Source of the DNA: Sapria himalayana
Taxonomy: Eukaryota > Streptophyta > Magnoliopsida > Malpighiales > Rafflesiaceae
DNA: 64,000 bases
Assembly: GCA_029783825.1 (NCBI GenBank)
Contig: JAREIK010002991.1
Coordinates: 1,759,397 to 1,823,396, forward strand
Direction of reading: 5' to 3'
Positions 1 through 12,630 of the stretch are shown here, one piece after another (the first letter of the stretch is position 1; every line of letters begins with the position of its first letter). The notes beneath the pieces were generated by a model, which saw only the letters and a program-made list of their open reading frames with translations, had not been told where the DNA came from and searched no databases. Position numbers and translations under genes: made by a program.

Positions 1-2616
1 AACAAATTTCTCAAACCAAGATGCAAAATATTTGTCAAGCATGGCATCAATCACAATATCATTAATATATATGATTCTCTTTGCCTTCATTCCTTAGTAT
101 AAATTATACAAAAATAAGATTGAAGTTATTTTGATTATTAAAATAGGTATACCACATATTATGACAAAAAATGGGAATATAAAATGATAAAAAATCTTAC
201 TCAATATAAGATTTAACTTTCTCACAGCTCAACAAAATATATGTGTGAAACATAATACTTTTGGTCATCCAAAAAACAATTATGATTTTGTGCTACCATG
301 TGATCGATTTGCATGGGTGCAAATAGAAAGCATATCATCTTCTTTTAATCCATCATCCATGCCATAATCAATATTTTGTAACATTTTATAATGTGAATTA
401 TATACATGTAGCCGAAAGTAGTGCGTATAATATACCAAAGTTTCTTTAACCAAGTATGCAATGTACATCGATCCTTCGATTTTGGCTTTATTTCAAACAT
501 TATTTTTCAATTTTCTAAGATATCTAAAAATAATATTAATTAGAATAATATTCATTCGGCAGCCTCTTTTTAATATTTATATAAATAAATGAAAATTATA
601 TAACCTCTCAAATGGATGCATCCATCTGTATTGCACAAGACCAACTATAATAGATTCAAAAGGCAAGTGGATTGGAAGATATATCGTGGTGTCAAAGAAG
701 CTAGTAAGAAAAATACACTCAAGTTTACATATAATAATGGGTATATCATTTTGTAATTACTATATGTCTTTCTTTGTTATGACATTACAGTTGAGGTTCA
801 TAAAAAATATTTATTTTAGTCAAGACTTCCAAAACATTACCTGAAAGTAATTCACGAAATGTTATGGGTATTAAACTATGTATAAACACATGAAAGTCAT
901 AACTTTTCATTCCAAATAACTTAAACTTATTCATATCAACACATCTTCCCATGATAGATGTATATCCACTAGGGAACCTGAGCTATATCAACTATTTGTA
1001 TAAAGCTTAATTTACATCATTGTCAAGACTGGGGCCTTAGAAAATATATTCGTTGATTCAACCATATGTAACTTTGTACATGAATAGAACTAGAGGTGTC
1101 AACCAGGCCGGGCCGGCCCGGCACGAAAATTCTCGTGCCCGGGTTAGGCACGAGCCGTGCCGTGCCATGCCTAACCCGACACGGTTCGGCCCGTGGCATG
1201 GCACACCGGCACGGGTTCATCCCGTGTCGGGTGTCCCCCTAGCCCGACCCCACGATCGCCCCTCCCTCAAAAAAGACCGCGGGTCGGGTCTGATTAGACC
1301 CGACCCGCGGTCCCACGAGGCCGGAACCGTACGGCCAGGCTAGGCCCGGCTTTTTTAAACCGTGCCTGGCCCGGCATGAAGGTACGCTAGTGCTCAAAAA
1401 AACGGGCCGGCCCGGCCCGTTTGATACTTCTAAATAGAACTCTTTCAAATTCTCTCTTGATTTAGGTTTGTCTTTTATTTTTCCTTCTATATTTATGACA
1501 ATATTAAAAATATTATTTAAAAAGTTTTTTTAATGTGCATCACATCTATGTTGTGCCTAATGAGGCTGGTTTTTCAATAAATCAAATATAAAAAGATGTT
1601 TTATTTCTTCCAACTAAAGTGATAATTCTTTGAAATTTACATATCAATGCAATCAACATCAATTTCTATAATATTTTTGAAGCATATCTTTCAAATACTT
1701 TAATATCTTGACACCTGACCTCGAATATAGTGTACCTTTTACAATTATCCAATCTTTCCGAAATATCTCTATATTCCTCCGAAATGATTATTCCATATGT
1801 AAGAACATATGATAGTTATCAAACCAAAAAGTTTGTCCACCTTTGCTTAGAGAAAATGCATCAGAGTTCTCCATTCTATAAGGATAAGTTAATTTTCCTA
1901 CAATACTCTATACAGATAATATTGAATATGCTATAAAATCACTTATAGTCCATATAAGTGATGCTCACATCTAAAAGTTCATATTTCTATATATATCATA
2001 TATTTTCACACCCAGCTCCCACAAAATTTTAGCTTCGCAATAAAGAGTTGCAGAAAAATATATAACTTGTTTTTTTGGTTTATCGGACTGGCAAGATAAC
2101 ACATTAAAATAACATACTCATTTTTCATGCACTTGCACAAGCATTGTGATAAATTAAAGTTCTTTTTATAATAAACATTTATTTTCTTTCTTTTATAAAC
2201 AATATGTTGTTTATATCGAGGATAATTATAGAAATAACAAGTAATTACTTCACTATCTTCACCTCAATATATTATGTTATCATTAATACAATAATATATT
2301 TTTCTATAGCCTAATCCATACCTCACATTGCTTTAACATGGTCTCACATGTATTGTTGGGATTGACATATTCTATTATATTATTTGAATCAAACTTCTAT
2401 GTATATTATACTTTGTTTTTTATAGCACAACTTTTTCTCTAAGCCAAATATAATAATCTCTAACAAATCTATATTTTGTAAAATATAATTACAAAGAGTC
2501 CATATCTTGAAAATATGATTCTAATATTTATGGTTATTATACGAGCATCTTAATTTTATTCCATCTATTAATTGAGAATACTTTTTAGTTAACCCAACAA
2601 ACTCTTCAATCTCCAC
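1..2616 (-). pseudogene. CACTA (En/Spm) transposase relic
   Basis: Two signature peptides of the plant TNP2-like transposase read on the minus strand in the expected order. IRHNIDVMHI is encoded at about 1533-1562. MKSYDFHVFIHSLIPITFRE is encoded at about 841-910, corresponding to the conserved DUF4218-type region. The intervening DNA is riddled with stops and frameshifts and is interrupted by MITE A1. No CACTA terminus is visible, and the element is open at the left window edge. The family call is firm; the limits are not. Confidence 0.7.
1091..1432. mobile_element. A1: 342-bp non-autonomous hAT (MITE)
   Basis: Termini TAGAGGTGTCAA... and ...TTGATACTTCTA form an imperfect terminal inverted repeat. 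They are flanked by a perfect 8-bp target duplication AATAGAAC (1083-1090 and 1433-1440). The interior is very GC-rich, in sharp contrast to its surroundings, and consists of reiterated GGCCCGGC/GGCACG-type subterminal motifs around a central 17-bp perfect palindrome (1275-1312). The termini resemble those of rice nDart-type hATs. It is inserted in the CACTA relic and has no coding capacity; open frames across it come from GC-rich composition. Confidence 0.9.
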
Positions 2617-3261
2617 TACACACTAGAGGTGTCAAAAGAGCTGGGCCGGACCGGCCCAATTTTAGGTGGCCTAACCGAGCCACTGTGCCATGTCGTGCTA
2701 GGCATGGCACGACATGATTTAATCAGACCAGGCTCAGCATGGCCCATCAGCCCGAAAATGTTGAAACCATGATGGGTCGGGCCCGGACGGGCTAGTTCTA
2801 GCCCGTCCGTGCTAGGTTTTAATTTTTATAATATTTTAATTTTTTAATTTAGAATATTTATAAAAATTATAAAATTTTAATTTTTAAAATTAATTTATGA
2901 TTATTTAATTATATGCTTTTGTTTTTAGTTAATATTAATAATTAATTGTTAACTTTAAATAAATAAATAATTTTTAAATTTTTATTTTATTAAATTTAAT
3001 AAAATATTAACTTTATTTATTATAATAAACAACTACAATTTAAAAACTAAATGTGTACATCTATTAGTGTATGAATTAATATTATATTAAAACTTAAATA
3101 TGAATAAAAATCAATATAAAAATGAAAATTCACAAAAAAAATTAATATTCAATCATCGGTGCGCAAATTCAAAGTAATTTCACAATTAAAAAATAAACAA
3201 ACACAAATACAATATAAATGAGTAAACAAAATCCAATATCAGATATTAGTGTCTCAATCCA

Positions 3262-3801
3262 TCAATCATCAACGTTAGTAATCATTAAATCATCCTCAAT
3301 ATCAATATTAAATGATTCATAATCAGTAATCAACTCATCTGCTTTTATTGTAGTCCCAGCACTATCTTGGATGCCTAAGCTTGAATCATCCCAATCCTTC
3401 ATATATGCTAAAGCCTCAACAATAATTGGTTGTAATCTCGATCTCTTATCCAAAATAACATTTACTGTAATAGAAAAAATAGACTCTGATACTATGCTCG
3501 ACACTAGAGGAGTTAGTAGATCCCGTAATATTTTAGACAGCATAGGAAATGTGGACTCATATGATTTCCACCACTGTAATATATCAAGATTCATAGTATC
3601 AGAATTAAATAGGATTGAGTGGTAATTGGTATCAAAGTACCGATACAACTCACTCTTATTCGACAGTCCACCACGTTGTTTCTCATTCGCTATCTGAATG
3701 GAAAAATCATCATTTCTAAATATGGTATCTATGTCCTTACTCGGAGACTTATTACTACTACCACTATACCTAGTATCATAGTATGTATGAAGCTCAATCA
3801 A
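3262..3801 (-). pseudogene. hAT transposase C-terminal dimerisation domain (A2)
   Basis: A 179-codon open segment. Its middle carries the classical hAT C-terminal block: [18 protein letters not shown], then RDLLTPLVSSIVSESIFSIT, then EALAYMKDW. This domain (hAT_C, Pfam PF05699) mediates transposase dimerisation. The tail is an acidic stretch ending IEDDLMITNVDD before a stop. Upstream coding continues in other frames, so this is the surviving 3' part of a broken gene. The Met at 3801 is just the first in the open stretch. Confidence 0.8.
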
Positions 3802-3834
3802 CTTTTTGTGAATGAATCATTTATGTGGGTCTTT

Positions 3835-4920
3835 CTAATTCATGTACAAGAAAATATGTGTCAAAATATTATCTACCCCTTTCACCTTAACCTCATGGTC
3901 CATGTAGGTAGCCAGATAATAAAGAGAAAGAATAATAGACCAATACTTTATGTAATTGGTTTCCATCTCTAGAACCATATCGCTAAGTGTCAGGTCATCT
4001 TGATACTTCCTAAACATACTACAAATATTGTATATCACCTAAGTGCAATGCAAGTTGTGAGAGTATAAATTGACGAAAAAATATTCAAAATTTTTATAAA
4101 TGAAATTCATGTAGCCCAGTCAATATCGTGAATAATATGTTCATCACTCTTACTAGTGACATAGTCAGTTATCAAGTGTTCATATCCAACATATGACTCC
4201 AACATTATGTACGTGTAATTCAAATGGTTCTCTCACATCTGATTGGAATTTTTTCTTTTTAAGATACATAGACAAACAATGACTACCGAACTCTTATTAT
4301 CTGTGAGGCGTGCAAATATATTTTAGTGAGTTACGAATGTTTTCTAAAACAGGGGCACACACCTTCATCCTTGCTTGTACTATCAGGTTAATGACCTGAC
4401 GCATATATCTAACGTGAAAAATCTTTCCTAATTGTCAATCTCTAATACTCCTAACAAATATGTTAATTCATTATTAGATGCATTATTGAATGTGATACTA
4501 AATATTTTATTTTGAATTTTATATTATCTAAATATTTTTATCATACACTCAAAAATGGCTGGGCCATCATAAGAATATAGAATATCATAGAATCCTAATA
4601 TTTTTCTTATTTAGTGTCTATTTAGAATCTACATAGTAGGGTGGTGAGTCATGCATATGATATATCATCGTTCCTTGTCAAGATATCAAATGTCACGGAC
4701 ACCACTCCACTATATTTCATAAATTCATTAATTTTATTTGTTTTTCCAACTTATACGACATGTAGGTTGAAAATATGATATGTAGGTTCCTAGATGTGGA
4801 CATAGGAATTATATGATATGCAGGTTGAAAATATATTTGCATGATACTGACTACCCTTAGATCATCTGAAAATCTAATCGGAACACTCATTATGGTGATC
4901 AGTTTGGCCATATCTTCCCT
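3835..4920 (-). pseudogene. hAT transposase central/N-terminal remnants (A2)
   Basis: Frameshifted continuation of the same gene. The 3835-4038 segment reads KYWSIILSLYYLATYMDHEVKVKGVDNIL, the hAT region just before the dimerisation domain that normally reads YWxxIPLLxxLAxxLDPRxKL. The 4717-4911 segment includes IMSVPIRFSDDLRVVSIMQIYFQPAY, resembling the hAT segment around LHEYPLxxVExxGFRxFxxxLQPxY. Many stops lie between, so no function is expected. Confidence 0.65.
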
Positions 4921-6240
4921 CCCTAACTCATTGCAGTAAATAAAGAGAGTAAACTTTGAGAGTGAATTGAATCCAGTCTCAAAAAACTCATTGCTGAGTT
5001 AGATTTGTCTATGATCTAATACACCATATTTTTTGGTGCATAATTTGGCATGTCTCTTAAGATACCCCTAGTCTCACATGAACTCTTACATGTTAATATT
5101 CTTCTATAATATTTATACCGTGCTAGTTCTTTTTCGGCACCCCTCATATTTTTATTTTATTTTATTATATTAAAGTGAATCCAAACTATTGAAGTTCTTT
5201 TAGTTTTTTGTTTTTTATATATTTGGGTCGAGGCGACCGGATAACCCAAAGTTTCGGCAGCCTTGGACCTTTTCGTAATATTTTCATTATCTAAATTATA
5301 ATTAATTTTATTTTTATTATTAAAATTATTATTTGTCATATTTTTTATTTTTTATTTTATAGATCTACTTAAGAGTTGTGATTAGGAGAGAGAAATAGAG
5401 ATTAAACTAGAGAGAATAATATTTTAGATTTTGAACTTTAAAACTAATTAATAAATAAATACGCATAAATTGTAATGCATAAACTTTAGCTTTTTTTATT
5501 TCCGCATCGCATGTGGACCACAATCCACATCACGGCACACCCGAGCCTTGAAAATCAAAATGTCAAAAGTAGAAATCACAAAACTAAAATCAAGAACCTG
5601 TGAGAGAGATATATATATATATATATTTATGTTTTGAAAACATAAATTTTAGAATATGGGGAGGAATGATTTTATAGATAAAGAAAACATAATTTAAAAA
5701 AAAATAATTTTTTTTTAATTTTTTATTATTTACAAATGGGCATAATTCTTAGGGCCGTCAAATTTTGCCACATAGCCATTGCAGGCAAAATCTAATGGCT
5801 TAGATTTAAATTTTTATATTTTGTTTACCGTTGGGTTGGTTCAACCACCGAATCGACTTGAACGATCCAAATTTCCAAAATCTTCAGCTTTTGGAATTAA
5901 CATGCTCGGGGTCTGGGGCTAGTGGAAAAAGACCGCAGGTCAGGTTACAGGCCCAATGGAAATATTGGATCCATCAGGCGTAGGCTTCAAGTCGGGGGAA
6001 TGGGGCTAGGTCTGGGCACCGCTCGGCTCGTGCTGAGATAGCATGCCCATGGGCCATTCTATCGAGTCGTGCCTTGCCATGCATATGGCCTGGTTGGCCT
6101 AGGCACAGCATGGCATGAGATGTGTCGTGAGCAGGGCAAGCACGTGCACGGGCACGAGTCATTCCTGTTCCAAGCCATGCACGACCGAGTCGTGCCGTGC
6201 CTCGGGCCTGTCCCATGCCGCCCGCCCCATTTGACACATA

Positions 6241-6949
6241 TACTACAAATTCATTAGTTAGAAACTAATCTCTTAATTTGATATTCATCCATTCACGATC
6301 AATTTGTATATTATTTTTCATTTACGTTATATATAATATCAACTTATATTTAATAATAATAATAATACAGATAATGATTTGTTTATACTAAAAGGTGTAG
6401 TAACATATTTATGATATTAAATAAATATCATAATCAAGTTATAGTCACACATGTATATTTAGTATGATATTTTTTTTTCATTGTCAAAAATATTAGATGG
6501 GGGTACTCGCCCGTCAAAGAAGCACCATGTGTGTGGCTTGCCTCTTCTTAAAAATGGAAGTTTTGCAATTTTGTGAATTTTGTTTTTTAAAATTTCAGGA
6601 TGTGATAAATTTATCCCACTTTAATGGTCCATTGTGCTCCACACATTCAAGAAACAAAAAAAAATAATCAAAAATAGCAATAACTATAAAATAAAATTTC
6701 AAATCTTAAAATAATAATTATATCTTATTATTTTAAAATGAAAATAACCAAACATAAATACAAATATATACAACTTGGTCAGCCCAACTCGAGCAGACCC
6801 AACAAAAATTATCTTATGTATGCTATTTAATATATTTGCGAAATGAATGAACATGCACAACAAAAATCATTTATTTCCAAGAATGAATTCGATATAAATT
6901 TGCATTTAAATAAGTTAATGGGGTTGCATTAATCTCTTATATATTTAGT
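6241..6949. other. non-coding AT-rich stretch
   Basis: No gene or clear element was recognised. The DNA has A/T runs, and a slightly less AT-rich patch at about 6490-6550 that I could not identify. Confidence 0.5.
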
Positions 6950-7025
6950 TATAGCTTTAAGTTGTATTTTTCTCAAATGGAAGATACAAAATAATATTGA
7001 TTTATCTATGAAGGATAAAATCATA

Positions 7026-7582
7026 AAACATTTGTGGTGTTCGATGCGAAGGAAGACCAACGAGTACTGTTAATTTAAGGATGACCATTTTTATCCTCTA
7101 GATATGACCTCATTGATGTCAAGAAGATAGAGTTAATATTTCACGTAAAAGAAGAGCAAGTGAAATTCAATCTTTATAAAGGTATACAAATCTAGATGAT
7201 GATGAAAAAAATATGTTGAAGGATAAATAACCTTTTCTACATGGAAAAAAAATAAAATGTGAACTCTAGATGAAAAGATTTTGTAGAAGCCTTTCGGCTC
7301 GACAAACATTTGTGGTGTTCAATATGAAGGAAGACCAATAAGTATTATTAATTTTAGGATGACCATTTTTATCCACTAGATAGTACCTTATTGATGTCAA
7401 ATATATAGAGGTAATATTTCACATAGAAGAAGAGCGAATGAAATTCAATCTTTATAAAGTCATACAAATCTAGATGATGATGAAAAAATTTGTTGAAGGA
7501 TAGATAACCTTTTCTACATGGCAAGGCAATAAAAATGAACTCTATATGGAAACATTTTGTAGAAGCCTATTGACTTGACAAA
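7026..7582 (+). repeat. 278-bp tandem duplication of a Ty3-gypsy-like protease segment
   Basis: Two direct copies (7026-7303 and 7304-about 7582), roughly 85-90 percent alike by eye. Each carries the motif ACATTTGTGGTGTTC near its start. In the first copy one frame reads YDLIDVKKIELIFHVKEEQVKFNLYK. This resembles the plant Ty3-gypsy protease segment (LIDVxxGELTLRVxDExVxFNVxxA). Stops follow in both copies. The family assignment is by motif memory only. Confidence 0.5.
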
Positions 7583-9850
7583 CATGATGAAAATGATGTA
7601 GAACATGAAATATAGAAATAGGAAAGTAAAGCTAAGATTTAGGAGGGTAACAATTATGTAATCATAAAGACATAGCTTTTGAAGTATCTAAAGATGAGTG
7701 CTCATGAGAGATATATAAAAAGTAAAATGTCTAAAATTTTCTTTACAATTGCATGAAGAAAATGATGTAAATGATTTAGAGAATATATTGGTAGTGAAAA
7801 TATAGGTAGAATCCCAACAAGTAGTTTTGAAATGATAGAGGACGACATGATTTTAATAGATATTCTAAAAGATTTGAAGGAATGATTAAAAGAAATAGAG
7901 ATAACATGAAAGTCATAGCTTTGAAAAACACCATGACTTTGGAGATATAAATGCTAAAGAAATAAGCTATGGTAAACCATAACAATGTGACTTTATAGTT
8001 ACAAAATAAAAAAGCTCAAGGTGTAGCCCAAAAAAAACCATGACAATCCTTAAAAGTCTTGACATCCAAGGAAGATGAAGCTACAAGATCCAAAAAGTTG
8101 TGGCATAATGGGAAAAAGAAAAGAAAGTAGTCCCAAAAAAAAAGTATCGAACATGATTCAGTGCCAAAATATAGTTTAGGAATAAAATATGGAGTGAAAG
8201 ATTATACAGTGAAGCTATCTATGATAGTTGAGATCACTAATGAAGATAACAATTTGTTAGTGGTCTAGCAATAAATATTAAACATTGTGCTACTTATGAG
8301 GTAACCAAACAAATATTTCTTCTATATTGTGTGATGAAATAAATATACTCACTCATATAAATCATCTTGCATAATTTTTGTATCCAAAAATGTAGTCATT
8401 GAACTCAAATTTCACATCAACTCATTTACATATCTACAAAAAGTACTCTCACCATCTAGACACACTATAAGTCACAAACCTAATCATAAACTATTATTAT
8501 GTAGGATGGATAAAAGTTATAATTTTTTATAGATAGTAATTACTCGAGAACAAATAATTGCTTTAGTATGAGAGTTTATTTGATATGTTAAATACCAATT
8601 AATACTAGTTATTTTGATAATTATGTATGATGTATTACATATAAAAAGACTTTATATAAAACTCTATCCATTAATTGTATTTTCAATGAAATTTGATGAA
8701 TAGTGATGAGGTGGATTAATTTTTATGTGAAATATGAGATGTGATATATAAGTTAAGTAGGAGGGGAGAGAAAAGTATGTAACATCATAACATTAATCGT
8801 ACAACTTTGTTACACCTCCATAAGCTTGTAAGATAGTTTTGGTATTTATTCTTTAACAAAACTCAACACAAATAGTCATGATGATCTTTGTATTTCATAA
8901 TTCTACCATCTCATCAAAACAATTATTTCAATATACAACGCATTGTTCTTGGCTACAACATTTTTTTGAAGTTATGGGCATACCAGCTCGTAATATTTTT
9001 TATTTATTATGATATTAATTTATATTGTAGTAATCAAATACCATATCAGTACTAAAAGTTATGACATCCTTCATTTCCACGACTTTATTATTATAGAGTC
9101 ATATATATACTAAGACAAAAGTCATGCCTTCAATCTTGTATCATGACATATAGCTACATAAAGTTATATAAAGTATTAAATCGAGTTCTGACTATTCCAT
9201 GATTATGACTTTTTGCTATTAAGAAATTAACAAAAGTTTTGATTATTCCTAATGCCACTAATATCGGTTATAGAGAAGAAATGCATGAGTTCCTAGCATT
9301 TGCAACGCCATGACTTCGTGTTATCTATATGAATTGCACGAGCTGTACCTATCCCTGACACCATGACTTCGTGTTATCTATATGAATTGCACGAGCTGTA
9401 CCTATCCCTGACACCATGACTTTGTGTTATAGAAGTAAAATATACTACCCACAACCTTTTCTAGTGCCACTGCTTTGTGTTACAAAGATAAAATGCACAT
9501 GCAATACTATTCACAATTCTATAATAATTTAATGCAAAAAAGGGACCAAAGTCACGTATCATTCCAAGCATATTGACTTTGTGTAATTAAGAGGAGGTAC
9601 AAATGAAGAAGCTAGGGTTTGGACCACACAAATTTACCCGAGCCTATGGAAGATCTATGAGCAAAAAGATGACGAAAGTAACAAGCATAAACCCTAAGAG
9701 TGGAGATGCAAATTTCTACTCCCATCTTGTGGCAAATATGAGGCACAAGAAACAAAGTTGTAAACCCAAGGGCTGATTCATAAATACTCTAGAGGGCTAT
9801 CATTAGTAACACGGTATTCAATGAGATGTATTTTAAATTTTCTCATATAT
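7583..9850. other. decayed retroelement-like DNA
   Basis: There is no intact gene. Repeated short phrases such as CCATGACTTxGTGTTAT (9308, 9361, 9414) and related CATGACTT words (7930, 9300-9600) suggest an amplified retroelement region, possibly downstream of the gypsy-like protease fragment. No LTR boundary can be fixed. Confidence 0.35.
9308..9413. repeat. 53-bp perfect tandem duplication
   Basis: Units 9308-9360 and 9361-9413 appear identical, beginning CCATGACTTCGTGTTATC. A third copy starts at 9414 and diverges within about 20 bases. Confidence 0.9.
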
Positions 9851-10373
9851 ATTTTTTCCCAACATCAATCTAAATTAAGGTATAAGGTTGATATATTTTA
9901 TTTTGTAAGATGGATGTATAATTAATAGATTTTTATATTTGAATCGTGTCATTGTTTTTTTTTTTTGATGTATATGGTATTTTTATTGAACTGGAGTTAA
10001 GGTTTAACTATTAGTAAATTTGTGCATATTATTATAGTTGATGGTGACATAAAAACCATAAAACATACTCATGCATATTGGTAGGAAGAAATAATAGCGA
10101 TTCTAATCATTATATAATAAAAAATTCTATATGTTAAAATATAACATTGAGATATGTTTAATCATATGAGTATGATACTTACAAAGTCGAAGACATATAT
10201 ATTTTTGTAAGTCAATCCATTATGCATATCTTAGATAAATTGACTCTCATTTGATGTTAAGATTTTATATACACATGCGAGTATATAAAATATACGTTAA
10301 TTATATGTGTATGATACTTATTAGGAAGCTAAAAATGAAAATATTTTTAATACCATATCCATTCACATCTTTA

Positions 10374-10412
<39 letters not shown>

Positions 10413-12364
10413 TTAACTATCAAGGGTAATTATTGAGTTTCCTAAAATATATTGATTTATGAATAATTCTTAAACAAGGATGATGTACCATTTTAGTTAA
10501 AGTAATACAAGGATAGATACAAGATAATCATACTTGAGGCTCCAATTTGTGATAACTATCTTGCATGCTAGTAGAGCACCAATATATTTTCATAAAAATC
10601 TAACATTTGTTATGTAACCAAATACAATAATAATCAAGCAATTTTGACATGCAATCATATGTAATAAAATGGACCGCGCATAAAATTTAAAACTCATACA
10701 GAAATATTAGTTTTATCCTTTCCACCATAGTAGTTAATCAAACTGCCTATACATTTCCAATGAGATCTATATCATATGAGAGTTTACTTTATTACTCGTA
10801 TGACTCATATACTTGTAAGACTAGTTGTATGAGATATATCCTTATCCAATGAGCTTTCGAATATTATCTAACCCTAAAAACTAGGTATTATCACAAAGTT
10901 ACAATATTTAACCCCATAAGTATATAAACCTCATGTAAATGAGGTTACATGTATGTTATCTTGTCATAGCAAAGTTAATTTCTAAATTTGAAAAATGGTT
11001 GACACATTTGTGAGCAAATTGATCTTTGAAATATTCTCATGCTTGAAAGCTCAATGCATCATAAATAACTACTTTAGCTAAATTAAATTCTAGCAAAATG
11101 ATTGTCATCATGACAAAATTATTTATTAAATTAATTTTGTTGTTGGGTGCTGTTCAATTTTATTGGGATAATGAGAAATGTGAACAAATAATTAATTTGA
11201 TGATTCCAAACTTGAGTTATTAACTTAAGTTGAGTGTTTTAAATAAATCATGTTCGATAGAAAAATAATTGATAAAAAAATTCTCCTTGATATAATAAAA
11301 TTTACAGACGAACAAAGAAATAATAGAAGAACTAATACATACCTCATACGTTGGTCCAGTAAATTATATATACCTAATAGACAATAAATCCTATTCTTAT
11401 CATGCATACCATCTTAATGAATTGCTTATGAAAACAAAAATTATTAAGAACACACATAAAAAAGATATATAAATAGTGTGAATCATGAGAGAGAATGGGT
11501 ATGTTATGTTCTCTCTCTAAAAAGTGACTAACAAATGCATGCTTTTATCAATTTTATCAGAAAAAATTTAATAGTCAAATAGATAAAAATTAGGAAAAAT
11601 TATGATAATATATCCCAATTTGAAAATATTTAATAAAAAATTAATTTCCCTTAAAATTATAACAAAAATTACCTTAAAACATAAGGTATGTATTTTTTTG
11701 ATTCCCTAAAAAATTAAAACTCATAAATACCCTAAGTCCTCCATACCATTATTGAAAAATAAAAAAATATATATATTTTTTGAAAGCTATTATACGTATA
11801 CAAATATATGTATAACGAAAACCTTATACATGTATTTATAAATATACGCATACACGTATTTACATGTTTATAAACATATAAACAAATACATTGATACATA
11901 TATGCTATATCTATATGTTTTTTCTAGATGTATTTATAAAAGGAAAAGGATTTACAGTAGACATATAAACATATACATTTATACATCTTTCCAAATATAC
12001 ATACGCTATATACATGTATACAGAAGACATGTATGAACACATATACTATTTACATATATACTATACGTATATGTGTTTATACTTTATACGTGTCAATATG
12101 TTTATACAAAAATATAGCGTATATTTCTAAAACATATTTCTAAAACACAAAAAAAAAAAACAAAAAAAAAACATATTTGTTGATATGTTTATAAACATGC
12201 ATATACTTGTATATGTATAATTATACATATATAACTGTATTCATATAATAATTTTCGAAAAAACAGTAAATATTATTATTTTTTATTAATAGTAGGGAGT
12301 AGAAGTAATGGTATTATGCGAGTTTTAATTTTTTAGGGGATTAAAAAATAAATAAAGGAAACTT
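9851..12364. other. AT-rich intergenic DNA upstream of SCAMP
   Basis: No coding feature. It contains a (TA)n microsatellite (10376-10409) and, at about 11760-12245, a long stretch of alternating purine-pyrimidine words (ATACGTAT, TATACAT, TGTATA and relatives) in both orientations. Only this stretch is unusual. Confidence 0.6.
10376..10409. repeat. (TA)n microsatellite
   Basis: An uninterrupted TA dinucleotide run of about 17 units. Confidence 0.95.
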
Positions 12365-12576
12365 AATATAATAATGAAAATTAAAAATGTTCATCTCCTT
12401 CGTGTTCGTTTTTCTAATTCCTTTCGGGAATGTTAGAAACCCGAAAATAATCAACAAACACTACGGTACGGTAGTTATCTCGAATCCTCTCCTGCTTACT
12501 TACCATTTCCGGATAACCGGATCCTGTTAGGAGCCGCCCTTTCCTTTTGTCTGACTGCCAGGCGTGATTTAGTCTG
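12365..12576 (+). promoter_or_regulatory. probable SCAMP 5' leader / proximal promoter
   Basis: This is a mixed-composition, pyrimidine-rich stretch of about 210 bp directly upstream of the start codon, in contrast to the very AT-rich DNA before it. It has CT-rich blocks (for example around 12483-12500 and 12537-12550) typical of plant 5' leaders. I see no convincing TATA box and cannot place the transcription start. The call rests on position and composition only. Confidence 0.4.
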
Positions 12577-12630
12577 ATGAGTCGCTACGATTCAAATCCT
12601 TTCGACGAGGAAGACGAGAATCCTTTTGCA
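12577..12630 (+). CDS. SCAMP: SCAMP exon 1 (residues 1-18)
   Basis: The ATG at 12577 opens a short acidic N-terminus carrying two NPF tripeptides. The exon ends in phase 0 at a GTACGT donor at 12631. The Met is chosen because the reading begins MSRY..NPF, matching the conserved start of plant SCAMPs. The following intron is 23,643 bp. Confidence 0.9.

Larger units (their letters stand above)
2624..6240 (-). mobile_element. A2: full-length decayed family A hAT
   Basis: It starts TAGAGGTGTCAAA with a GC-rich block (2624-2815) and ends with a second GC-rich block (about 5880-6240) closing in TTTGACACATA. Minus-strand transposase remnants lie between. The length of about 3.6 kb matches copy A9 once A9's insertions are removed. 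The possible target duplication (ACTACACA / ACTACAAA) is imperfect and shifts the ends by one or two bases, so boundaries are approximate. Confidence 0.75.

Noticed and set aside
1023..1448. Open frames over 1023-1448
   Set aside because: Same explanation: they cover GC-rich MITE A1.
3371..3972. Plus-strand open frames at 3371-3625 and 3619-3972
   Set aside because: Antisense shadows of the minus-strand hAT transposase remnant in A2.
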